Below, one piece after another: positions 22,459 through 33,225 of a DNA stretch of 64,000 bases. The DNA lies in assembly GCA_024752435.1 (NCBI GenBank), contig CP103031.1, positions 1,298,001-1,362,000 on the forward strand, read 5' to 3'. A program made the position numbers and the translations under genes. The DNA comes from Allantophomopsis cytisporea (taxonomy: Eukaryota > Ascomycota > Leotiomycetes > Phacidiales > Phacidiaceae). Positions within the stretch are counted from its first letter, which is position 1. Each line of letters starts with the position of its first letter. The notes under the pieces are model-generated. The model was given only the letters and a program-made list of their open reading frames with translations. It was not told where the DNA came from and searched no databases.

Positions 22459-24423
22459 ATGCACGGCAAGGATATAGGAGATGCTCAACCAACGATAATA
22501 TTGAGCTCCAAAAGCACATGTTTCCAACGGAATGCGAAAAGGATCTTGAAAATGCACCGGATAGGAGTTGATCATCGTGGTGTTGGACTTGAATTTTACC
22601 GCAACGGACCGGAACCTGCGGCTGGAATAGAGAGCGACGACCTGTCAGCTAAAGAACCCTCACAAAGCTCTTCCTCAAGTGACGTTCGACATACTATGGG
22701 AGCTTCTGTGACCGTTGGTACTGCAACTTGTACAATTGGTGGACTGATTTCAATCGATGGAAAGTTATTTGGTCTGACTGTTGGCCATGTATTCAAAAGC
22801 AGGGATACAGGTAAAGTGCTCCCCATGATCATATTTTGAAGACTCATTTTCATTGAGACTTGCAGAAGCCTTGACCGAACCATCTAAGAGGACCGAACTA
22901 CCTGAAGGGACTGGACCACATGAAGGGACCGAACAACCTGAAAAGGGAACCTGTACTCCCATTCTCATGAGTAAGAACAATTACAACCGAGACTTAGACT
23001 GGGCGGTCTGTGTTGTTGATTCTCCAACGTTTTCTGTGCTCTCTGAGGGTTACAAGCAAAGCTTTTCTGAGCAAAACGATCTTGCAGTGGCCGAAAAGGA
23101 GCCTGATAATGCTTCTGTTTCTGTTCATTTTGGGACTGGAACTGTTGGTGGTGTTATTATAAGTGAATACTCTTTAGTTGCACTTCCCGGCCAAAAGTTT
23201 GCCCAGAAGATGTGGATTGTCGTTTTAGCTGAAGAGCCTGGTAAGAAAAGTGATGCTATTATGCTTTTTTGTATGTATTTAGCTGATGCAAAATCCTTAT
23301 AGTTACCGGAGCCTGTGGCGCTTGGGTTATCGATGACAGCAGCGGCAAAATCTATGGCTATGTAGTGGCTCGCAAGCCGCATACAAAGGTTGTTTATATA
23401 GTGTTACTGCGTGATGTGCTCCATGATATCGAATATCAATTCGACCATGCAGATATCAGGCTTGAAATGGCGTTTCGCACAAAGGATAGCTCTCTTGCTA
23501 CGCTAGAAGAAGGACATCATACAGCAGCGAGCTCAAAGAACATCAGCAATCAAAGTTTATTCTTACGGGCTGCTAAAAGAGGACATAATGCTACTGTCGA
23601 GCATCTACTTGCATACGGAGTTAACGTCGACTCGAAGGCTACGAACGGTAGCACGCCGCTCGCTTGGGCTGCCTCTCAGGGACACATTTATATAGTAAGG
23701 CTGCTGCTTGAGAAGGGAGCAGAGATTGACTCAGAGGGCTTAAATGGTAGCACACCACTCGCTTGGGCTGCCTCTCAAGGACACAGAGATGTAGTGCAGC
23801 GGTTGCTTGAGAAGGGAGCTAAGGTTGATTTAAAGAATAAATATGGTAGAGCACCACTGTCTTGGGCAAGCTCTCAGGGACACAGTCAGATAGTAGCGTT
23901 GTTGCTTGAGAAGGGAGCTGAGTTTGACTCGAAGGGCGAAGATGGCAAGACGCCACTCTCTTGGGCAGCTTCTCGAGGGCACAAGGCTATAGTAGAGCTG
24001 TTGCTTGAAAGGGGAGCTGAGGTTAATTCAAAGGATAAAATTGGTAGAACACCACTCTTTGAGGCAGCCACTGGGTCATACGGGGATGTAGTAGATCTGT
24101 TGCTTGAAAAGGGAGCTAAGGTTGACTCGAAGGACGGGGGTGGTAGAACACTACTCTCTTAGGTAGCTTCTGGAGGACTTACAGAAGTTGTAGCTCTGCT
24201 GCTTAAGAAGGGGGCTGATATTAATTCGACGGATAATGATGGTAGAACACCACTCTCTTTGGCAGCTTCTCGAGGGTTTATAGACAGTGTAGAGCTACTG
24301 CTCAAGAAAGGGGCCGATATTGACTTGAGGGATAAACATGGCATGGGACCACTCAATCGAGCAGAACAACGCAGAGATACAGATATGGTAGAGCTTCTTC
24401 ATAATTATAAGAGTCGTGTATAG
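22459..24423 (+). pseudogene. trypsin-like-fold domain plus ankyrin repeats, interrupted by in-frame TAG
   Basis: Coding resemblance begins near 22372 (stop TGA at 22369 in frame); the first ATG is 22459. Exons 22459-22810, 22866-23240 and 23303 onward are joined by introns of 55 and 62 nt. The N-terminal part carries landmarks of a chymotrypsin-like domain seen in many fungal ankyrin proteins: IGGLISIDG and LTVGHVF (candidate His), LDWAVC (candidate Asp), GACGAWVID at the position of GDSG/GDCG (Cys in place of Ser, Ala in place of Asp). Then about nine 33-residue ankyrin repeats (23550-24421; consensus GRTPLSWAASRGH..IVELLLEKGAE). Repeat 7 reads GRTLLS-stop, TAG at 24160-24162, where sister repeats have TGG. 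Two repeats remain in frame after the stop. A 42-nt in-frame 'intron' ending at that TAG is possible on paper but has a poor donor (GTTGAC). Truncated protein or pseudogene. Confidence 0.68.
23550..24421 (+). repeat. tandem 99-bp ankyrin-coding repeats
   Basis: About nine units of 99 nt encode the ankyrin repeats. Segments such as CTTGAGAAGGGAGC recur almost unchanged between units. Confidence 0.85.
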
Positions 24424-25371
24424 CGTATGGGTGTTACAAGGGCAGTTGAGTACTGTAGTATGATTCGAGCATTGAACCACCAAAGACTGGCAGCCAATAT
24501 ATTACATTGATAGTGATAATTTTCGTGATAAATCTTAGTTCGAAGAGAGACGGAACAGATAATAAAGAAGAACTTCATGTAGTACTGTCTACCTCTCCGT
24601 TATATTATTTGTATAAGGTAGTGGCGGACACTAGCTGCATCGAATTCTATAGGAATTCTATAGGAATACACTAAGCAGGGCTGACTTTGTAATTAACTTA
24701 CAAACAACGGGTTTCGAGTTTGAGAGTATCCTACACGTTGCCCTCTATAATTGAAAGTCAAATGACCCTTTGTCTTCTGACACGGCGATATAACCATGTA
24801 GAGTTGATATACCTAACATAGGTTGCATCTATTATATTGCTACAAAGTTAGACTTCGGGCAAATAGCATATAGGTATTCAAGAGCCTTACAAACACACAC
24901 ATGCATATTTTAACACCTTCTATTTTTTCCATACAATGGGAAAGTGCCCTCGAAGTAGTAGCTCGGTTCAATTCATAGATATTTACTGTTTCGTTGGAAT
25001 TTACTCTGATATTTGATAGGTGATTAATATTCATAAGTATTTGATGAAAGCGCACGCGTGTATTGTCGCACTAGTCGTGTCTCTCGGCGCCACCCTCGCA
25101 CGGCTGGGGAACGGAAAGCAGGACTTCTAGGGTCTTGAATGCGACGGATCTATCATCCATTGAATTTACAAGAATATTGTACTTCAGCACGTCAGCAATC
25201 TATAGTATGTAATACACAAGAAAGAAGAAAACTCACAATCAGATCAAATCACCCGTTCGAGCATCAATCAATACTCACCACAACAACAACAAAAATCATC
25301 GTCATCACCCTCACTCAACTCACACAACCTCCAACGAATAATCCGCAGCCTCTGTCTGCATCATATCCCAC

Positions 25372-25414
25372 CAGCATCAGCACCAGCACCAGCACCAGCA
25401 CCAGCACCAGCACC
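25372..25414. repeat. (CAGCAC)n microsatellite
   Basis: About seven near-perfect hexamer units. Confidence 0.92.
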
Positions 25415-25693
25415 ACGTACCGGCAACACCACACACAACACAAGACATTTCACTGGGACACCACCACCGAACCACACCACAAACCGGGTCCACGGCCAGC
25501 GCAAACCCGTCCGAAAAAGCACCCTAACTCGTCAACGCAACCAACCAGAAGCACCAACGAGGCCCAGCACCAACGCAAGGGTTGACCTGGGCGATGCCAG
25601 CGCATCAAGTGGTCTGTGTGTCGTGAGAGTGTTTGAAAAGTAGACTACGACTACGGGCCGGCCGCCAGCGCAGCCCCATTGCTCATATTCACG

Positions 25694-25723
25694 TTCATAT
25701 TCATATTCATATTCATATTCATA
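25694..25723. repeat. (TTCATA)n microsatellite
   Basis: About five hexamer units. Confidence 0.92.
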
Positions 25724-26559
25724 CCATTCTAGCAATACTTCAGCCCATTGATTTTACCTCCTCTCTCCCCGGGCAGAGCAGATGACTAGCGGCCAAAGCC
25801 ATCGAATTCGTGTTTTGGTCAATCTCCTCTCCTATTGTTGTTCTTTACGACTTGGGTGAAGATGTTGCCCGCGGTGCCCGCCAAGGTGCCCCGGATACGT
25901 CACTTCTGTGGCGGGAGAGGGATCGATGGGTTACTCCGGTTGCGCTCGGGAACTTTGTTATGGTGCACCTATCACGAGGGTGTTGAATGGTGATATGGAG
26001 CTTCTGAAACGACCGAGCAGCTTACGATCAAGTGCATTGTTATGGTAATTGCAACAACGATGTCATAGATGCTGATATTTCATGCTCCTACATTTGTTCA
26101 ACACCACAGCCGATGAGAATTCGCAAAGCTAGAAACACGGGAGGGGCCTCGGCAGGAAGATGCCTTACAGACAACAAACAGATGAAATGACAAATGGACG
26201 GCTTAGACGCTGGAAGAACACCATGGGGGTAACGTATAACAATAACGGGAAATGAAGTGCTGATTCGTCCGAGAGCAAGATCGAAGACGAATAGAATGAA
26301 AGGACAAAAATTCGAAGAAGAGGAGCGATCCAGTTCCGAGTCGACGAGCAGAAAGACAACGCAGAAAATGAGAATGGAGAGATGAGAACATGTGCGCCCG
26401 AGCTTTGGAGATGTAAGTTTTCGCTCGAATGTCGATTGCAAGGCCGTTATGTACTTCCGTGACTTCGTTATTATGATCATTAAGCTGTTTTGGTGCCAGA
26501 ATGCACCAGGCCCCAAGCGCCGACAGTATGCCCAAAGGTAAGGGCTCTTTCACAACTTT

Positions 26560-27399
26560 TTACTTGTTTGCTCGCGCGACAAGCCATTGGAGGACGGCAT
26601 CGAGATTCGTTTCCTCTTTTGCACTGATACCATAGCAGCTCACTTCGCGATGGGAAATGCTCTTCAGATCCAGAGCATCGATCAGCTCATCGACCGAGAG
26701 CTTATCCTCGAGATCCGACTTGTTGCCGAGGACAAGCAACGGAATTCCCTCCAAGACTGGCTTCTCGAGAAGCGCATGCAGCTCTTCCTTTGCAACAGGA
26801 AGAGCAGCTCGGTCGGCCGAATCGACGATAAAGACGATGGCGTTTACACCCCGACAATATCTTTCCCACATCGATCGAAAACGTGGCTGTCCTCCAAGAT
26901 CCCAACATTTCAATGTGACGTGTCCCTTTTGGACGCGCTTCATGTTGAAGCCTACTGTGGGAATAGAGCTACATTATCTGTTAGTCCTGTTATATCGTCC
27001 GGGTGTATCGTGTGTTCTATGGGATCGGATTCGACGACTTATATAGATTTAGGACTCACTCGATGGTAAACTCGCCGCCCTGAAGAACAAAATATGGATC
27101 AGCTTTTGGAGAACAACAGGATCGTTATCAAAGACGTCATCATGAACATACCGCCAACACTCTAAGCAAGGAAGTCTTTCCAGCATTCTGCAGACCGATC
27201 ATTGTAATATCCATCTCGGTAGCCCTATATCCAGGAGTTTGTGGTCAGCACATACCTCAACCGTTTTTCCGATAGTCCGTCCTGTGGATGATAATCCCAG
27301 AGCATCATCGTTGGACGATAATAACTAACAAAACAACCGCCTTACTTACCAGAAAAGCCTGAGTAGCCAGTCGTACATCCTCTTAAATATTCCAGCCAT
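26560..27399 (-). CDS. arl8: Arl8-type small GTPase
   Basis: Four exons (27399-27350, 27224-27152, 27079-27060, 26968-26560) with introns of 125, 72 and 91 nt give 183 aa; exon 3 is only 20 nt. ARF-family GTPase that recruits effectors to lysosome/vacuole and late endosome membranes in other eukaryotes. Motifs: G1 GLQNAGKT (27-34), switch I IPTVGFN, G3 DLGGQ, G4 NKSD, G5 SAK. Arl8 is recognised by the amphipathic N-terminus [17 protein letters not shown] without the Gly2 of myristoylated ARFs, and by the WERYCRGV segment. It shares a divergent 2.2 kb upstream region with the Rpa135 gene. The length matches the family (about 186 aa). Confidence 0.95.
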
Positions 27400-28014
27400 T
27401 TCGATCGATGTCGCAAACCAACAAGCTGCACGGAGGTTTTGCTGAACACGAGTGTGTATACGGGATGATTTCCTCAAGTTCGAAGGGGCAAGGCTGCGAG
27501 GTCGTTGAACGGGTCGGCTCGTAGCTTCGCGAACAGACTCTAACTTTGCGCGGTTACCTAAGGTAGTTCGGGAGGGACTCGGGCTTCGAAGCGCCCTTTG
27601 GTGATTTCGTTTTCGGTTCAATCGTGATGCACAAATGCGCAGATGCTATTCGAAAACGGGCTTATATGATTCTCGTTCCTGGTGAGTTTCGTTGGGTAAG
27701 ATGTGTGCGCGGTGACAGATCGCGCTTGTAAGAGGCTGAAGCGCGAGCTCTTTTTCAAAGTGGAGTAGGATAACAATACAAGAGTCTTGAAACAACACAG
27801 CTTGTTATTTAGGAACCAGGGGGGTTGTGTGGTGGTATGGGCAGATTTGTGGATATGTGGATGGGTGGATGGGTGGATGCGCGTGGATGTGCAGTGCATG
27901 CAGTTATGGGCTTTGTTTCGATCCAGCTGAGTTTCGTGATGCTGTCGTAGATACTTTATTGCTATTGTTGCTTTTGTCTGATGCCGAGGATGATTATGAC
28001 TGCTCTTCTCTCTC

Positions 28015-28038
28015 TTTTTTTTTTTTTTTTTTTTTTTT
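28015..28038. repeat. poly(T)24 tract
   Basis: Uninterrupted run of 24 T. Confidence 0.95.
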
Positions 28039-28080
28039 GGGTGTTGTGGATGCGTGAAGAATTATTCAGGGTATAGTGTG

Positions 28081-28156
28081 GTAAGGTAGGTGGGTAGGTA
28101 GGCAGGTAGGTCAGGCAAGGTAAAAGGTAAGGTAATGTAGGTAGGTAGTAAGGTAA
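28081..28156. repeat. GGTA/GGTAGG-rich imperfect repeat
   Basis: Repeated GGTAGG and AAGGTAA units. A similar stretch lies at 28498-28528. Confidence 0.8.
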
Positions 28157-28241
28157 TGAACGTGTGAATGTGTCTGACTGTATGCGTGAATGTCCGTTCG
28201 TATGTGCGAGGATGAATAGTGAAGATCAGAGTTGAGTTGTG

Positions 28242-28383
28242 CGCGCTTGAGCTTGAGCTTGAGCTTGTGCTTGAGGTTGTGTGCTTGATCCTCTACTGCG
28301 TAATGCCTCTGCGTATGCCTCTGCCTGTCTGTGCTTGTGCTTGTGCTTGTGCTTGGGCTTGTGCTTGTGCTTGGGCTTGTGCG
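28242..28383. repeat. (GCTTGA)n and (GCTTGT)n hexamer repeats
   Basis: Two blocks, 28242-28287 and 28330-28383. The second has about nine units with two GCTTGG variants. Confidence 0.9.
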
Positions 28384-28773
28384 TATGAGAGCTCTGTCAG
28401 TGCTTCTTCATGTGCAGATGCAGTTCCAGTCTTTTTTGTCTTGACTGAGCAGCCAGTGAGTGAGTTTGAGTGAGTGATTACTCGTGTAATGTGGAGGTCA
28501 GGTAGGTACAGGTAGGTAGGCAGGTAGATAGATAGACAGATCATTCGAGAGCTTTGCGCTTGATGCTTGGTGCTTGACCACCTCTCTCTCTGTCTCTCTC
28601 TGTATGCGTGAAATTGTTGTGCCGAGCAGGTGAGAGTTGCGAGATTGTGTAGATGTAACTCAACTCGCAAGGCAAGCAGTTTCAAGCGGGTGCAGCAGCT
28701 GGTCAGACAGATCCCGAAGCGCCTTTTTGCAGATCTCACTTCTTCACGCGCCTTCACCTTCCACCCCTCACCC

Positions 28774-28815
28774 CTTCACCCTTCACCCTTCACCCTTCAC
28801 CCTTCACCCTTCACC
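28774..28815. repeat. (TTCACCC)n heptamer repeat
   Basis: About six heptamer units; the edges are imperfect. The motif resembles, but is not identical to, the fungal telomere complement CCCTAA. Confidence 0.9.
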
Positions 28816-29340
28816 TATCACACACAGCGCAAGATGGAATAGAAGACAAGGAATATGAAGAGAGAGTAGAGAAAATAGAGAGAAATCAAAGAGTCGCTTG
28901 TATTGTATTGAATATGGTGTGAGACGAAGTGATAATGGGGTAAATTCAAAAGGCAAAGAGTCAAGTGTTCAGGTGATGAATGATACCAGATTATGATTGA
29001 TTATTCGTGGTATCGTCGAAACGTTTTCCTTAGGTGCTGAGAAGGGAGTGACTAGTAACTAGTAACTTGGTAAGTATATAAGCATCTAAGAAACAAACAA
29101 TATGTAGGTAAGTAGATAAATACTCGTGTTACAGAAATTGTGTAGGGCGTACATCCGAGAGAACACTCTCTCAACACCATACATATTTGAGCTCAAGCCG
29201 ACAAGTTAGAGCAAAGAAGTTTCAGTTGCACAATCCAAGGTGCAGCGGGTGTAGCGAAAGACTCAAACCATGCAGCATCATTTCCCTCCAACCTCCGTCC
29301 GCCCCGTCCAGCTCCACCCGATAACCATTCGATAAGAGAG

Positions 29341-29346
29341 CACGTG
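29341..29346. promoter_or_regulatory. CACGTG upstream of rpa135
   Basis: Palindromic E-box-type site 215-220 nt before the Rpa135 ATG. CACGTG is the core bound by Cbf1-type bHLH factors in yeasts. Function here is inferred from position only. Confidence 0.4.
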
Positions 29347-29560
29347 ACCTTTCTTCAGAGATCTTTTTATTTTGAAGCGAGAAATTGGGCAGGACTTTTT
29401 GATTATCAAGACTAGAGGGAGGGAAGCTTTCAACGACCTTTGACTGGGACAATTTTCTTGTGAGTACTGTCCCATGGTATTACATACGCGCAATGCGATC
29501 GTCAAAATTATCATAAGCACATACTGAGTGCGCCCTCAGATATACAGTTCCCAGATCATC

Positions 29561-32500
29561 ATGGCGCCCTCTGCGACTTCTACCGATACGAAATGGGACC
29601 ATGAGTTCCATACCATTCGAAGAGAAAAGCTTTTCCGTGAACCTCCAAAAGATCATTCGGCATACCCGGCGCTGCAAGCTGCTATCGCGCCGCACATCGA
29701 ATCGTTCAATGCTTTACTAGAGAAGGATGGCTTGATCGATCAAGGAATTAAAGATATTGGGTGGAAGACCTTTCTTGATGGAGACGACAGAGCGGCTCCT
29801 CTTGGCAAGAACAAGCTTCAAATCCGAGTGAAAGAGGTATTCGTAGAGAGATCTATGTTGCCAGCATCGAATAAGTTTTCAACGAGGAATCGAGAAATTT
29901 TCCCAGCAGAGTGCAGAGAAAGACATGTCACATACCGTGGAAAGATGAGCGCACGATTGGAGTACAGAATCAACAATGGCGATGTCAAGGAATTCGTGCG
30001 AGACCTTGGACAAATGCCCCTCATGCTCAAGGTAATTGCAGACAGCTCTGTTGTTGAGACTTATTGCTGACTTGGCAGTCCAACCGATGCCACTTAGAAA
30101 ACAACAGCCCGGCTCAGCTCGTTGCACGAAAGGAAGAAGCCGAGGAACTTGGAGGTTATTTCGTTGTCAACGGAATTGAGAAGCTTATTCGTCTGCTCAT
30201 TGTCAATCGAAGGAACTTCCCAATGGCTATTATTCGTCCCTCTTTCGTGAACAGAGGCCCAACCTACACCAAATACGGTGCACTCATTCGATGTGTAAGA
30301 CCCGATCAAACCTCCCAGACCAACGTTCTTCACTACCTCGACGATGGAAACGTTACCTTCCGATTCTCCTGGAGAAAGAACGAATTCTTGGTGCCAGTCA
30401 TGATGATCATGAAGGCCCTTGTCGAGACAAACGATCGCGAAATTTTCGAGGGACTTGTCGGCGCAAGTGGTTCAAAGGGCTCCGAGAACACGTTCTTAAC
30501 AGATCGCGTTGAGCTTTTGCTCAGAACCTACAAGGCATACGGCCTCTACACAAAGACAAAGACTCGCGCATACCTCGGAGAGAAGTTTAGAGTCGTTCTG
30601 GGTGTCCCAGACAACATGTCGAACTACGATGCTGGAACCGAATTCTTGCGCAAGATTGTCCTCGTCCACCTCGGCAACGTTGATGTCACAGAGTCTCAGG
30701 ATATGGATAAGTTCAAAATGCTTATCTTCATGGTTAGAAAGTTGTACGCATTGGTTGCTGGTGATTGCGCTGTTGACAACCCTGATGCCGTTCAGAACCA
30801 GGAGATCTTGCTCGGTGGATTCCTTTACGGCATGATTATCAAAGAGCGTCTGGATGATTGGCTTTCAACTAGTTTGAAAATGGCTATTAAAGACCATCTC
30901 AGAAGAAACCCGGAGCAGGATTTCTCTGCACCAGAGTTCCAGAAGGACTTCCCAGTGAAACTCTTCTCTAGAACGAATGAAAACATTGGTGGAGCTCTCG
31001 AATACTTCATGTCTACTGGAAACTTGGTTTCTCCCACTGGATTAGATTTGCAGCAAGTATCTGGATTCACTGTTGTTGCTGAGAAGATCAACTTCTTGCG
31101 ATTCATCAGTCATTTCCGCATGGTTCACAGAGGTGCTTTCTTCGCTCAATTGAAGACTACGACAGTCCGAAAATTGTTGCCAGAGAGTTGGGGTTTCTTG
31201 TGCCCAGTTCACACTCCCGATGGATCTCCCTGTGGTCTTTTGAACCATTTGGCACATAAGTGTAAGATTCTTTGCCATTCAGTTGATGCTTCTGCTATTC
31301 CAAAGCTCGTCGCCGAGCTTGGTGCTGTTAGCACCGGGTCCTCATCTACTGATGAGAGTGTCGTTATCCAACTCGATGGTAAAATCCTCGGATGGTGTAC
31401 TCCAAAGCAGTCCAAATTTATTGCTGATACTCTTCGATTCTGGAAGGTTGAGGGCACCCACAACGTTCCTAAGGAGCTTGAGATTGGTTATGTTCCAGGA
31501 AGCAATGGCGGACAATACCCAGGTATCTACCTCGCCTCAGCTGCGTCAAGAATGGTCAGACCCGTCAAGTTCCTTCCTCTCGACAAGGAAGACTATGTAG
31601 GACCACTTGAACAGCCATTCATGTCTATCGCCGTCACTGAGCCCGAGGTTGTCTCTGGCGAGTCAACCCACGTCGAATTTGATCCAACCAACATCCTCTC
31701 TATTCTTGCCAACATGACTCCTTTCTCCGATTTCAACCAGTCTCCACGTAACATGTATCAATGTCAGATGGGTAAACAATCTATGGGTACTCCAGGAACA
31801 GCCATTCGCTACAGAACCGATAACAAGACCTACCGATTACAAACTGGACAAACGCCTATTGTTCGTGCTCCACTCCATAACGATTACGGTTTCGATAACT
31901 TCCCTAACGGTATGAACTCTGTTGTTGCCGTCATCTCTTACACTGGTTACGACATGGACGACGCTATGATAATTAACAAGTCATCTCACGAACGTGGCTT
32001 TGGACATGGAACAATCTACAAGGTCAAGAAGATTGATCTTGAGGAAGGTGGTTCAAGATCTCGCTCTTCTACAAGCATCAACAAGCTCTTCGGTTTCGCT
32101 CCAGGCGGTCTCATCAAGGCTGAGTGGAAGGCACTTATTGACGAGGATGGTCTTCCATTCATCGGTCGTATGGTCAAGGAGGGTGATGTCATCTGTGCTT
32201 ACCACACTGTTACCAGAGATGCCCAAGGCAACTTGGTCAACCGTGATGGTCAAACCCACTTCGAGAAATACAAGGAGCAAGAAATTGCTTTTATTGAGGA
32301 AGTAAGACTCATTGGTAATGAGAACGGAAACGAGCCTGCTCAATCCATTTCTATCAAGTTCCGTGTACCACGTTCTCCAGTCATCGGAGACAAGTTCTCC
32401 TCTCGTCACGGACAGAAGGGTGTAGCTTCTCAGAAGTGGCCTGCTGTCGACATGCCTTTCTCCGAGTCCGGCATTGTACCTGATACTATTATTAACCCCC

Positions 32501-33225
32501 ACGCTTTCCCGTCCCGAATGACCATTGGTATGTTCGTCGAGTCGCTGGCTGGTAAGGCTGGAGCCCTGCACGGTCTTGCGCAAGACAGTACGCCTTTCCG
32601 GTTTGATGAGCAGAACACCGCTGGTGATTACTTCGGTCATCAATTGATGAAGGCTGGATACAACTACTACGGAAATGAGCCAATGTACTCTGGTATTACT
32701 GGTGAAGAGCTGCACGCAGATATTTATATCGGTGTTGTTTACTACCAACGTCTTCGTCACATGGTTAACGACAAGTTCCAAGTACGTACTACTGGACCTG
32801 TCACACAGTTGACCGGACAACCCATCAAGGGAAGAAAGAAGGGAGGTGGTATTCGTGTAGGAGAAATGGAGCGTGATTCTCTGCTTGCTCACGGAACCGC
32901 TTTCCTCCTTCAAGATCGTCTCCTCAACTGCTCCGATTATACCAAGTCCTGGATCTGCAAAGAGTGTGGTACTTTCTTGTCTACTCAACCTACCGTCTCG
33001 GCATTTGCTTCTAGAAAGAAGGGCACTGGTGTAGTCAGATGTAGAAAGTGCGCTACGCGTGCCGAAGGCTGGGAAGGTCAAGGCGAGATCTGGGAAGATG
33101 GTGAGGGTCAAAGATGGGTTGGTGGTGAAGATACCACTGTTGTCGCTGTTCCGGGTGTGCTCAAGTACTTGGACGTTGAACTTGCCGCTATGGGTATCAA
33201 GTTGAAGTATAATGTGGATGTGTAG
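29561..33225 (+). CDS. rpa135: RNA polymerase I second-largest subunit (Rpa135/Rpa2)
   Basis: Two exons (29561-30031, 30079-33225) with a 47-nt intron; 1205 aa, against about 1203 in budding yeast. Second-largest subunit of the nucleolar polymerase that makes pre-rRNA. Blocks in order: protrusion (from HEFHTIRREKLF), lobe (RSMLPASNKFS, CRERHVTYRGK), fork (PESWGFLCPVHTPDGSPCG), catalytic-region GYDMDDAMIINKSS (about 778) and hybrid-binding GDKFSSRHGQKG (about 927). The C-terminal zinc site is CKECG...CRKC (from about 1116). The spacing PHIESFNALLE near the N-terminus and MDDA rather than QEDS point to Pol I rather than Pol II or III. Start chosen at the ATG in ATCATGGCG. An earlier in-frame start would need a non-ATG codon. 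Confidence 0.96.

Larger units (their letters stand above)
24424..26559. other. 2.1 kb intergenic region
   Basis: 3' flanks of the ankyrin gene (+) and Arl8 (-). Holds two hexamer repeats. Open frames here, such as 25139-25585 and 26088-26516, are low-complexity or unrecognisable. Confidence 0.5.
27400..29560. other. divergent promoter region of arl8 and rpa135, microsatellite-rich
   Basis: Contains a dense succession of different simple repeats (listed separately) between 28015 and 28815, and a CACGTG at 29341. No supported gene. Confidence 0.6.

Noticed and set aside
22049..22519. 156-codon minus-strand open frame
   Set aside because: Overlaps plus-strand sequence continuous with the ankyrin gene (NPDIQIDL, GFSLDRY, PTIILSSK), which better fits known fungal ankyrin proteins. 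Kept as an uncertainty in the findings.
25139..25585. 148-codon plus-strand frame
   Set aside because: Driven by a CAGCAC/ACC microsatellite; Thr/Ser/Gln/Pro low complexity, no ATG-supported gene structure.
28774..28815. TTCACCC repeats as an internal telomere
   Set aside because: The unit is TTCACCC, not CCCTAA, and unique housekeeping genes flank it on both sides.
32053..33111. 352-codon minus-strand frame inside rpa135
   Set aside because: Long shadow caused by codon bias of a conserved gene on the other strand.
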